A stretch of DNA of 6,515 bases from positions 1 through 6,515 of the forward strand of contig USCK01000105.1 of assembly GCA_900553205.1 (NCBI GenBank), given 5' to 3'. The notes under the pieces were generated by a model. That model worked only from the letters and a program-made list of their open reading frames with translations. It searched no databases and was not told the DNA's origin. Positions 1-6,294 of this stretch are shown here, piece after piece (position 1 is the first letter of the stretch; each line of letters begins with the position of its first letter). This stretch comes from an uncultured bacterium. Lineage in GTDB: Bacteria > Cyanobacteriota > Vampirovibrionia > Gastranaerophilales > Gastranaerophilaceae. The position numbers were made by a program, and so were the translations under genes.

Positions 1-336
1 CGCAACGTGTATAACGTGTGGAAGCATTTCACCTGCAACTTTGTGCATAACAGGTATCATTAATAATAAACCTTGAGATGCTGTGTAAGTTGAAGTTAAA
101 GAACCGGCAGCTAAAGAACCGTGAACAGCACCAGCTGCACCAGCTTCAGATTGCATTTCTGCAACGCTTACTTCTTTACCCCAGATGTTTTTTTTGTGTT
201 GTGATGCCCATTCATCAATCCATTCACCCATTGTAGATGAAGGAGTGATTGGGTAAATTGCGGAAACTTCGCTTAATGCATACGCAACGTGCGCTGCAGC
301 GTAGTTACCGTCAACTGTTATAGTCTTTTTCGACAT
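1..336 (-). CDS. nifJ: Pyruvate:ferredoxin (flavodoxin) oxidoreductase, N-terminal 112 residues (partial, runs off the left edge)
   Basis: This is the start of the large homodimeric enzyme that oxidatively decarboxylates pyruvate to acetyl-CoA, passing electrons to ferredoxin or flavodoxin. It is a cytoplasmic thiamine diphosphate and iron-sulfur enzyme of anaerobes, normally near 1,170-1,200 residues, so only about a tenth is visible. The translation opens MSKKTITVDGNYAAAHVAYA and carries the family landmarks YPITPSS (residues 28-34), EMQSEAGAAGAVHGSL (60-75) and TASQGLLLMIP (85-95). Thr31 and Glu64 fall at the same numbers as the substrate- and cofactor-contacting Thr31 and Glu64 of the Desulfovibrio africanus enzyme (remembered from the published structure). 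The ATG at 336-334 is preceded by a near-perfect Shine-Dalgarno, which settles the start. The gene is divergent from fliF. The reading frame is open to the window edge. The identification is secure; the symbol nifJ versus por is convention. Confidence 0.95.
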   Translation of the reverse strand, partial: MSKKTITVDGNYAAAHVAYALSEVSAIYPITPSSTMGEWIDEWASQHKKNIWGKEVSVAEMQSEAGAAGAVHGSLAAGSLTSTYTASQGLLLMIPVMHKVAGEMLPHVIHVA

Positions 337-342
337 AAAGAT

Positions 343-349
343 CCTCCTT
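343..349 (-). promoter_or_regulatory. Strong ribosome binding site of nifJ
   Basis: On the minus strand AAGGAGG lies 6 nt before the nifJ ATG. It is a full anti-16S complement and much stronger than the sites before the flagellar genes, consistent with an abundant central metabolic enzyme. Confidence 0.85.
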
Positions 350-399
350 GTTGTAATCTTTTTCTCTCATTCCTGTGTAACTATAATTTTATACTTAAA

Positions 400-428
400 A
401 AAATAACGCAAATATACTTTGATTACAA
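400..428 (-). promoter_or_regulatory. Possible nifJ promoter
   Basis: On the minus strand TTGTAA (428-423) and TATTTT (405-400) are separated by exactly 17 nt, giving a sigma-70-like pair with a leader of roughly 55-60 nt before nifJ. The region is so AT-rich that other pairs can be drawn, for example around the TATAAA nearer the gene, so this is only a candidate. Confidence 0.3.
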
Positions 429-472
429 CTTAAATTTTATACCAAAACCGAAATATTAAGAAATTTACATGG

Positions 473-493
473 TTTTGTAAACTTTTTACAAAA
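473..493. promoter_or_regulatory. Perfect 9-bp inverted repeat, candidate operator between nifJ and fliF
   Basis: TTTTGTAAA (473-481) is followed by CTT and then its exact reverse complement TTTACAAAA (485-493). The palindrome lies upstream of both candidate promoters, about 36 nt before the fliF -35 box and about 45 nt upstream of the nifJ -35. The core TTGTAAA-N3-TTTACAA resembles dimeric-regulator operators such as those of the redox repressor Rex (TTGTGAA-N4-TTCACAA), but the spacer is one base short, so that assignment is speculative. It could instead be a weak hairpin; no G/C-rich stem supports an intrinsic terminator. Confidence 0.4.
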
Positions 494-529
494 AGTCTGA
501 ATTTTCATCATTAAGATAACTTAACATTC

Positions 530-558
530 TTGAAAAGTAAGAATATGTAGGGTATTAT
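530..558 (+). promoter_or_regulatory. Probable sigma-70-type promoter of the fliFGHI operon
   Basis: TTGAAA at 530-535 and TATTAT at 553-558 are separated by 17 nt, the optimal spacing. Initiation would be expected near 565, giving a leader of about 34 nt that contains the fliF Shine-Dalgarno. No sigma-54 (GG-N10-GC) or sigma-28 (TAAA-N15-GCCGATAA) element was seen, so the operon appears to be read by the housekeeping sigma factor. Confidence 0.6.
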
Positions 559-576
559 TATGTTGAGTATAAAATC

Positions 577-585
577 GGGAGAGGA
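577..585 (+). promoter_or_regulatory. Ribosome binding site of fliF
   Basis: The purine-rich GGGAGAGGA ends 13 nt before the ATG at 599, somewhat longer than ideal. The codon immediately upstream of the ATG in frame is TAA (596-598), so no earlier start is possible. Confidence 0.6.
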
Positions 586-598
586 TTAAATTTTATAA

Positions 599-2239
599 AT
601 GAATTCAAACTATTTTCAACTTCTACTTAATGATATGAAGAAACTATGGAAAGGTCTGAACGTTCCACAACGTTTTGCTTTGATAGTTTTGTTATTGGCA
701 ACTGTTGTCCTTTCTACGATTTTTATTGTAAAGTCCTTTGAACCTGATTTGACCGTTTTATATTCTGATTTGGCAGAATCAGATGTTGCTACAATTACAG
801 AAAACCTCAAGAAAAACGGTTATTCCTACAAATTATCCGATGATAAAAAAACAATCCTTGTTCCTGCAAGTCAAAAAGACGAAATGCGTCTATATGTTGC
901 AGAAAATGATTTGATTCAAAATTCAAATCCGGGGTTTGAGTTATTAGACAATATGCAACTTGGTTCTACAGATTTTAAAAACAACTTGACTAAACAAAGA
1001 ATATTCCAAGGTGAATTGACTCGTTCTATTGAAAAAATGGAAGGAGTTAAGAGTGTAAGAGTTCAGCTTGCACAACCTGAACGTTCTATTTTTGAAGATA
1101 AAGACGAAATTCCGTCAGCATCAGTTATGTTGATTCTTGATTCAGGGTACAAGTTAAAAGCATCTCAAGTAAAAGCTATAAAAAACTTGGTTGCGTATTC
1201 TGTTCCAAGATTAACTCCTGAAAAAGTGTTTATTACAGATCAATTCGGTAACAGTTTATCAGATGAAACTTCAAAAAACTCTAACGATATGGAATCTTTC
1301 AAAGCAGGTGTAGAAAAGGATACAGCAAAAAAAATTACCTCTGTATTAGAAGAAATAGTAGGTCGTGGTAATGTATCGGTTCAAGTTAATGCTGATATAG
1401 ATTTTAATTCTGCTAAAGCTACTATTGAAAGATATATACCTTTGGATGAAAAAGGTGAAGGTGTTCTTACAAGTACGCAAAGTGAGATTGAAAATTATGA
1501 AAATCCAAACAATAATAATCAAGCTCAACAACAACCTCAAAATCCTAATGCAGGAGTTCCTAATAAGAATTTGAACTATGCAAAAGAAAAGAATTCTACA
1601 AGTTACAGCGTATCAAAAGAAGTTAAACATATTGTTTATGCTCCGGGAACTGTGAAGAGATTAACTATCGCTGTTGCCGTGAACAAAATTTTGACAAAAG
1701 CAGAAAAAGACGAGCTTCAAAACCTTGTATTATCTGCTGCAGGTGTTGATTATGACAGAGGCGATGTAATCACTGTTTCTGGTTTGCAGTTTGAAGCTAT
1801 TGCAGACGACAAAAAGAAACAAGAAGCATTAGCTAAGAAAAACGCTAAAGATACAATGTTTGAATATTTTGCGGTAAAACTTGGTCCTTCTATTGTGGTT
1901 TTGGTATTAGGTTTGTTTGCAATAACTTTATTAAAAAATCTTGTTTCTCGCTTGCCTCATTATGATGTTCAACAAAACATTTTAGACGAGCCTGATGAAG
2001 ACGAGGATTTGGCTATCGGTGCTCCTGACGATGTCGATGCACCACTCAAGCTCGACAAGCTCGGGAACTTGCTAGATTCGGGATATCCGTCCTTGAATTT
2101 TGATAGAGATGATACTCAAGCAACATTACAAGATATCGAAATTTCAAGACAAGAGCAAAGTATCAATACTTTGAATGAAGCAATTTTGGCTGACCCTGAA
2201 GCTGCAGCTAAAGTATTAATGTCGTATATTAAAGAATAA
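599..2239 (+). CDS. fliF: Flagellar MS-ring protein FliF
   Basis: FliF oligomerises in the cytoplasmic membrane into the MS ring, the base on which rotor, rod and export gate assemble. The 546-residue length is normal. Transmembrane helix 1 spans about residues 26-45, followed by the YscJ/FliF ring-building domain with LYSDL (54-58), PGFELLD (111-117), G-TDFKNN (122-129), the RVQLAQPERSIF stretch (154-165) and SASVMLIL (173-180). The FliF C-terminal domain follows, then transmembrane helix 2 at about 428-446. An acidic cytoplasmic segment (463-480) leads to the FliG-binding tail AILADPEAAAKVLMSYIKE (528-546), a conserved family ending. Residues 301-318 form a low-complexity Asn/Gln/Pro linker in the extracytoplasmic part. 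The start is fixed by an in-frame stop directly upstream. It is the first gene of the operon, with a 20-nt gap to fliG. No fliE or flgB/flgC precedes it, unlike many flagellar clusters. Confidence 0.97.
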   Translation: MNSNYFQLLLNDMKKLWKGLNVPQRFALIVLLLATVVLSTIFIVKSFEPDLTVLYSDLAESDVATITENLKKNGYSYKLSDDKKTILVPASQKDEMRLYVAENDLIQNSNPGFELLDNMQLGSTDFKNNLTKQRIFQGELTRSIEKMEGVKSVRVQLAQPERSIFEDKDEIPSASVMLILDSGYKLKASQVKAIKNLVAYSVPRLTPEKVFITDQFGNSLSDETSKNSNDMESFKAGVEKDTAKKITSVLEEIVGRGNVSVQVNADIDFNSAKATIERYIPLDEKGEGVLTSTQSEIENYENPNNNNQAQQQPQNPNAGVPNKNLNYAKEKNSTSYSVSKEVKHIVYAPGTVKRLTIAVAVNKILTKAEKDELQNLVLSAAGVDYDRGDVITVSGLQFEAIADDKKKQEALAKKNAKDTMFEYFAVKLGPSIVVLVLGLFAITLLKNLVSRLPHYDVQQNILDEPDEDEDLAIGAPDDVDAPLKLDKLGNLLDSGYPSLNFDRDDTQATLQDIEISRQEQSINTLNEAILADPEAAAKVLMSYIKE

Positions 2240-2243
2240 TTAT

Positions 2244-2248
2244 AAGGA
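2244..2248 (+). promoter_or_regulatory. Ribosome binding site of fliG
   Basis: AAGGA lies 11 nt before the fliG ATG, inside the 20-nt gap after the fliF stop. It supports the start that includes the unusual N-terminal extension. Confidence 0.6.
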
Positions 2249-2259
2249 AATAAATAACA

Positions 2260-3348
2260 ATGGCACAAGGTAATTCCCTACCGACACAACAACAGAATGA
2301 TAGAGCAAAGAGTCCAGCAAAAACAAAGGATACAGGTTCTAAATTGTTATTACGTCCTTCTCAAAAAGTTGCAGCGTTATTGATTCTTTTGGGTGCAGAA
2401 ACAGCGACAGAGGTTTTGAAGCATATTACTGATCCTAATATTTTGGAACAAATAACATTAGATATTGCTAACTTAAACAAAGTTCCTGATGACGAGTTGA
2501 ATGTTTTGTTAGATGAATTCAGAACCGTATTCAAGGCAAGTAACCTTATTGCAACAGGTGGTACTGAATACGCTAAAAAATTGTTGTCAAATGCTTATGG
2601 TGCTGACGAAGCTACAGAAATGATGGACAAATTGGGTTCAATGATAAACACCAATCCGTTCTATTTTTTGAATGATGTTGACCCAAGCCAATTTGCAACA
2701 ACATTTTCGGGTGAAAACCCTCAGTTGTTGGCACTTATTATGGCATATCTAAAACCTGCACTATCTGCACAAATACTTGCTGCACTTCCTAACAAAGTCC
2801 AAAAACAAGTATCAATGAAAATCGCAGAAATGAATACAACAAACCCTGAAATTTTATCTGAAATTGAAGATGTTGTAGAAAAGAAATTCTCAACATTTGT
2901 TGTTCACGATTTCTCAAAAGCCGGTGGTGTGGAATATTTGGCAAGTATCATGAATCACTGTGACAGGTTTACAGAAAAAAATATTATGGAATTTTTGGAA
3001 GCAAAAGATTCTATTCTTGCGCAAAGTGTACGTGATCTAATGTTTGTATTTGAAGATATTATTATCCTCGATGATAGAGCAATACAAAGAGTTTTGCGTG
3101 AGGTTGATTCAAGAGAGCTTGCTCTTTCTATGAAGGGTACAAAAGAGGAAATTAAAGAAAAAATCTTTAAGAATATGTCAGAAAGAGCACAAGCAATGTT
3201 GCAAGAAGATATTGAATATTTAGGTCCTGTTAGAGCAAGAGAAGTTCAAGACGCTCAAACGAAGATTGTTGCAACCATAAGAGCATTAGAATTATCCGGA
3301 GAAATTACTATTTCTAGAGGCAATGCAGAGGACGAATTAATTGAGTAG
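2260..3348 (+). CDS. fliG: Flagellar motor switch protein FliG
   Basis: FliG is the rotor component that binds the FliF tail, contacts FliM and receives torque from the MotA stator on the cytoplasmic face of the MS ring. At 362 residues it is slightly long because about 28 residues of Gln/Lys/Ser-rich, probably disordered sequence precede the conserved start SQKVAALLILLG (34-45). The order is N-terminal FliF-binding domain (about 34-125), middle domain with the 'EHPQ' motif present here as ENPQ (152-155), then the C-terminal domain. The latter carries MFVF (261-264), the charged torque region DDRAIQRVLREVDSREL (271-287) and the signature MSERAQAMLQEDIEYLGP (306-323). Asn in place of His in EHPQ, which lies at the FliM-contact surface in characterised proteins, is a visible variation. 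The stop overlaps the fliH start by 8 nt, suggesting translational coupling. A shorter start without the extension is not supported by any closer ATG with a ribosome site. Confidence 0.97.
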   Translation: MAQGNSLPTQQQNDRAKSPAKTKDTGSKLLLRPSQKVAALLILLGAETATEVLKHITDPNILEQITLDIANLNKVPDDELNVLLDEFRTVFKASNLIATGGTEYAKKLLSNAYGADEATEMMDKLGSMINTNPFYFLNDVDPSQFATTFSGENPQLLALIMAYLKPALSAQILAALPNKVQKQVSMKIAEMNTTNPEILSEIEDVVEKKFSTFVVHDFSKAGGVEYLASIMNHCDRFTEKNIMEFLEAKDSILAQSVRDLMFVFEDIIILDDRAIQRVLREVDSRELALSMKGTKEEIKEKIFKNMSERAQAMLQEDIEYLGPVRAREVQDAQTKIVATIRALELSGEITISRGNAEDELIE

Positions 3349-4156
3349 GATTACAAATAAAAATGTAAAAATTGGAGATAATTATGTTCTTCCACTGAAG
3401 CAAAAATCAATCAGCAAGTATGAAGCTAAAGTTGAATCTTTGTTGAATGATGTTGAGGTGGAAAAAAAACGTTTGTTAGAGCAAGCCGAACTTGATGCTC
3501 AAAATATTCGTACTCGTGCAGAATTGTCCGTAAAAGATGCAGATTCAAAAGCAGAAGAAATTATCAATAATGCTAAAGATGAAGCAGTAAGAATAATCAA
3601 ACAGGCAGAAGAAGAACAAGAACAAATAAAAGCTGAAACAGCGAATATCAAAAAACAAGCTTATGAAGAAGGTTTCAATCAAGGGCATACAGACGGAATG
3701 GAAAAGTTCAAAACTGATGCAGCAGAAGTTTTAAAATCCTTAGATACATTAGCAGCATCGTCTTTTGATATAAAACATAATATTGTTAAATCTGCTGATT
3801 TGGATATTGTAGAACTTGTTATTGCAATAGCTAGAAAAGTAACCTCAAGAGCTTTTGATGAAGATATGCTTAAAGAAATTACATTGTCGGCTATTTCTCA
3901 ACTCAAAAATCGAGAAGAAATTACAATAATAGTAAGTCCGAAATTGGTAGAGAATATAATCAAACTTTCAGAAGAATTTAAGCAAGAATTGCCACAAGTA
4001 AAGAATATAAAAATAATAGAAGATGCTGCTTTATCTACTGACGGTACGATTGTAGAAACTCCTCTTTCAAGAGTTGACAGCAGGGTTTCTTCTCAAATAG
4101 ATGAAATAGCAGCAAGGTTAATTAATGGTGTAACAGATGACCTTCGACAAGAATAA
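3341..4156 (+). CDS. fliH: Flagellar export regulator FliH
   Basis: FliH is the peripheral stalk-like partner that binds FliI, restrains its ATPase activity and tethers it to the C-ring and export gate. The 271-residue product begins at a TTG, giving (M)SRITNKNVKIG, which matches the usual FliH opening of the type MSRIIKS-x-x-V. A GAGGA motif 8 nt upstream (3328-3332) supports that codon. Residues about 28-106 form a long charged Ala/Glu/Lys coiled coil like the F-type ATPase b subunit. The FliH glycine-repeat element follows with A107, G111, G115 and G119 spaced four apart. The C-terminal FliI-binding domain includes DIVELVIAIARKV (155-167), ITIIVSP (194-200) and the closing DAALSTDGTIVET (228-240). 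It overlaps fliG by 8 nt and fliI by 20 nt. Family membership is clear despite the low sequence conservation of FliH in general. Confidence 0.93.
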   Translation: MSRITNKNVKIGDNYVLPLKQKSISKYEAKVESLLNDVEVEKKRLLEQAELDAQNIRTRAELSVKDADSKAEEIINNAKDEAVRIIKQAEEEQEQIKAETANIKKQAYEEGFNQGHTDGMEKFKTDAAEVLKSLDTLAASSFDIKHNIVKSADLDIVELVIAIARKVTSRAFDEDMLKEITLSAISQLKNREEITIIVSPKLVENIIKLSEEFKQELPQVKNIKIIEDAALSTDGTIVETPLSRVDSRVSSQIDEIAARLINGVTDDLRQE

Positions 4157-5444
4157 ATGTCTGGAAATAATTAATAATACAAATTCAATAAAAGAAATTG
4201 GAAAAATTACTGAAATTATTGGTTTGATAATTGAGGCTGACGGGCCGAAGTCCTCAATAGGTGATTTGTGTTATATATATAATTCTCACAATTCAAAACC
4301 TGTGTGGGCAGAGGTTGTAGGTTTTAAAGAAAACAGAATTCTTCTTATGCCACTAGGCTCTATGGAAGGTATCCAACCAGGTGCAATAGTTGTAAATACA
4401 GGTTCCTCGTTAAGAGTTTCTGTTGGTGAACAGCTTTTAGGCAGAGTTCTTGATGGGCTAGGCAATCCAATAGACACACTTGGACCTGTTAATTGTTTTG
4501 ATACACGTTCAATTTATGCAGAAGCGATAAATCCATTGAAAAGAAAGCGTATAGATGAGGCACTTTCTCTTGGACTAAAATCTGTAGATGGATTTATCAC
4601 TGTCGGAAAAGGTCAGCGTTTAGGTATATTTGCAGGTTCAGGTGTTGGTAAAAGTACGACTATTGGTATGATAGCCAAAAATACTACTGCAGATTTGAAT
4701 GTTATAGCATTAATCGGTGAACGTGGACGTGAGGTAAGAGAATTTATAGAAGAAATCTTAGGTCCTGAAGGTATGAAACGGTCTATAGTTGTTGCTGCAA
4801 CATCAGAACAACCTTCTCTTGTAAAAATAAAAGCTGCATTTGTTGCTACAACTATTGCAGAATATTTCAGAGATAAGGGTAAAGATGTTCTGTTTATGCT
4901 TGATAGTGTTACTCGTATTGCAATGGCGCAAAGAGAAGTCGGGCTGGCTGTCGGTGAACCTCCTGCAACAAGAGGTTATACACCTTCTGTGTTTGCAATG
5001 ATGCCAAAACTGATGGAAAGAGTCGGTAACAATGATAAAGGTACAATTACAGGGCTATATACAGTTCTTGTAGAAGGTGATGATTTTAATGAACCGATAT
5101 CAGATACAGCAAGAAGTATTCTTGACGGTCACATTATGTTGTCAAGAGATTTGGCGCACAAAAACCATTATCCTGCAGTTGATGTGTTGCAATCATTGAG
5201 TAGGGTCATGCCGGATATTACAACACCTGAACATAGAGCGGCAGCCGGGAAAATAAGAAATCTTTTAGCAGTTTATAAAAAGAACGAAGATTTGATTAAT
5301 ATTGGGGCTTATGTTAAAGGCACAGACCCGGCCTGTGATGAAGCTATTGCAAAAATGGACAGAATTAACGAATTCTTATGCCAAACAACAGATTACAAAT
5401 CAGATTATGAAACTACAATACAAGAGCTTATGGCGTTAGTATAA
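4137..5444 (+). CDS. fliI: Flagellum-specific export ATPase FliI
   Basis: FliI is the hexameric ATPase of the flagellar type III export apparatus, related to the F1 beta subunit. It helps deliver export substrates to the membrane gate and pairs with FliH encoded just upstream. The 435-residue length is typical. The N-terminal beta-barrel holds IGKITEIIGLIIEADGP (21-37). The catalytic domain carries Walker A GSGVGKST (167-174), GERGRE (194-199, with E195 at the catalytic glutamate position of F1 beta) and Walker B VLFMLDSVTR (251-260, D256). It also has GEPPATRGYTPSVF (273-286) and the ATP-synthase alpha/beta signature PAVDVLQSLS (346-355). The C-terminal domain includes KKNEDLINIGAY (381-392). 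All catalytic residues I can place are intact. The ATG at 4137 lies inside the end of fliH, a 20-nt overlap, and has only a weak ribosome site, so translation is probably coupled to fliH. It is the last gene of the run; fliJ, its usual partner, does not follow. Confidence 0.97.
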   Translation: MTFDKNKCLEIINNTNSIKEIGKITEIIGLIIEADGPKSSIGDLCYIYNSHNSKPVWAEVVGFKENRILLMPLGSMEGIQPGAIVVNTGSSLRVSVGEQLLGRVLDGLGNPIDTLGPVNCFDTRSIYAEAINPLKRKRIDEALSLGLKSVDGFITVGKGQRLGIFAGSGVGKSTTIGMIAKNTTADLNVIALIGERGREVREFIEEILGPEGMKRSIVVAATSEQPSLVKIKAAFVATTIAEYFRDKGKDVLFMLDSVTRIAMAQREVGLAVGEPPATRGYTPSVFAMMPKLMERVGNNDKGTITGLYTVLVEGDDFNEPISDTARSILDGHIMLSRDLAHKNHYPAVDVLQSLSRVMPDITTPEHRAAAGKIRNLLAVYKKNEDLINIGAYVKGTDPACDEAIAKMDRINEFLCQTTDYKSDYETTIQELMALV

Positions 5445-5468
5445 TAGATAAGTTTAATAAAATTAAAG

Positions 5469-5666
5469 TTATGAATTTTTCAAAATGCTTTTTGCTAAAC
5501 TAATAGTATTTAGTTCATTTTTCATATTAGGAAAAGCCTTTTTTAGCAATTCAATAAGAGCAGCTTCTTTAATTTCAAATTTTAAATCAAATTTATTTCT
5601 AGATTTTGCAAGTTGGGCTGCTGTTGTAAACATATTTTGTAGTTCTAAAGCATCTTTATCTGTCAT
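5469..5666 (-). CDS. Small 65-residue protein downstream of a zeta-toxin-like gene, possible antitoxin
   Basis: I do not recognise a named family. The product begins MTDKDALELQNMFTTAAQLA and is predicted mostly helical, with no membrane segment, signal peptide or cysteines. Its middle reads KEAALIELLKKAFP. Its ATG lies within the last codons of the broken zeta-toxin-like gene, an 11-nt overlap ending at 5656, with a purine-rich AAGGGG about 8 nt before the ATG. Translational coupling and length make an antidote or accessory partner of the kinase the best guess. In the classic epsilon-zeta and PezAT modules the antitoxin gene comes first, so the order would be reversed here. The frame is intact while its neighbour is not. 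The 3' end converges on fliI with a 24-nt gap. A frame of similar length exists on the opposite strand over this stretch but lacks a start context. That this is a real gene is likely; the antitoxin role is inference from position only. Confidence 0.7.
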   Translation of the reverse strand: MTDKDALELQNMFTTAAQLAKSRNKFDLKFEIKEAALIELLKKAFPNMKNELNTISLAKSILKNS

Positions 5667-6243
5667 TTATTTTTCCCCTTGCAGTATTTAGAATATCATA
5701 AAAGTTTTCTTGTATATCATTATTAATAATGCTAAATTCATCTTTTACACCAAAGGACACAATAATTGGTGCATATTCATATCCATTATAAAACATTGTC
5801 CATTCATCTACAATACATCTATATTTGTTCCAAAACTTATCGATACTTTTGTAATACCTTCTAATAATATCTTCTTCCGGAACATTATGTCCACCATTTC
5901 TAACTCTATTTTTTACACGCTCTATACACTTTGTACAATTTGCTAAAAAAGAATAAATTAGAATTATTTTATAATTTTGCGATTTTGCTTTTTTATAATT
6001 TTTATTATATTATTACCTGACAATGTAGATTCAATAGCGAAAGAAATATTCTTTTCTTGCAAAATAAAGTTTTCCTGCTGAAATAGGAACACTATTAATA
6101 GCATTAGGACAAATTTCTTTTGCTATATCATCTGCATTAAGAAATTCTAAATTTTTTTCTTTCAACAAAATTTCAGCGAGGGTACTTTTACCACTACCAT
6201 TGGCTCCTGCAATAATATATAAACTATTTTGACTGCATTCCAT
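5656..6243 (-). pseudogene. Zeta-toxin-family P-loop kinase, broken by two frameshifts
   Basis: The reading begins at the ATG at 6243-6241 (an in-frame TGA lies just upstream). Residues 8-21 read LYIIAGANGSGKST, a Walker A in zeta-toxin context, then FLNADDIAKE (34-43) and ISAGKLYFARKEY (54-66). That frame stops at 6031. The homology continues from 6044 in a second frame as SFAIESTLSGNNIIKIIK. It resumes from 5988 in a third frame with IERVKNRVRNGGHNVPEED, then IIRRYYKS and VDEW, ending at 5656. Joined, about 195 residues result, the usual size of short zeta-toxin/COG4185-type proteins. The second break equals one lost A in a run now six long (5989-5994). The first seems to be a small out-of-frame deletion, since the AGK-to-SFAIE spacing is shorter than I recall for relatives. 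Classic zeta toxins phosphorylate UDP-N-acetylglucosamine; whether this subgroup does is unknown. As read, only the 70-residue N-terminal piece can be made. Sequencing error remains possible for the homopolymer break. The stretch is notably AT-rich (9 G/C in 60 bases at 5941-6000). Confidence 0.85.
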
Positions 6244-6294
6244 AGTTTCATAATATCATAAATTTTAAAAGAGTAGTATGTAAATGTAATCTCT

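Noticed and set aside
616..810. Minus-strand open frame inside fliF, with similar ones at 1346-1540 and 4286-4477
   Set aside because: They are antisense to well-conserved flagellar domains and have no recognisable product or ribosome site.
599..5444. A non-flagellar (injectisome) type III secretion cluster
   Set aside because: The first gene is a full two-membrane-helix FliF with the FliG-binding tail and is followed by a true FliG; injectisomes use the shorter lipoprotein ring subunit and have no FliG.
5453..5467. Inverted repeat TTTAAT-AAA-ATTAAA after fliI as a terminator
   Set aside because: The stem is only six A/T pairs and lacks a T tract directly after it, so it would not make a stable intrinsic terminator.
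5485..5691. 68-codon plus-strand open frame
   Set aside because: It is the opposite-strand shadow of the small minus-strand gene; it has no convincing ribosome site and its product is Phe/Ser-rich, as expected for the complement of a Lys/Glu-rich gene.
5710..5946. 78-codon plus-strand open frame
   Set aside because: It lies antisense to the third part of the zeta-toxin-like remnant, whose minus-strand translation shows clear family motifs.
6031..6243. A stand-alone 70-residue P-loop protein
   Set aside because: The frame ends abruptly in the middle of the zeta-toxin fold and the missing remainder is readable directly downstream in other frames, so it is a truncated piece and not a complete small gene.
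5692..6262. Direct repeat AATATCATAAA at 5692-5702 and 6252-6262 as insertion-site duplications around the toxin gene
   Set aside because: Eleven A/T-dominated bases in such an AT-rich stretch are likely by chance, and the left copy lies inside the coding end of the kinase remnant rather than at a boundary.
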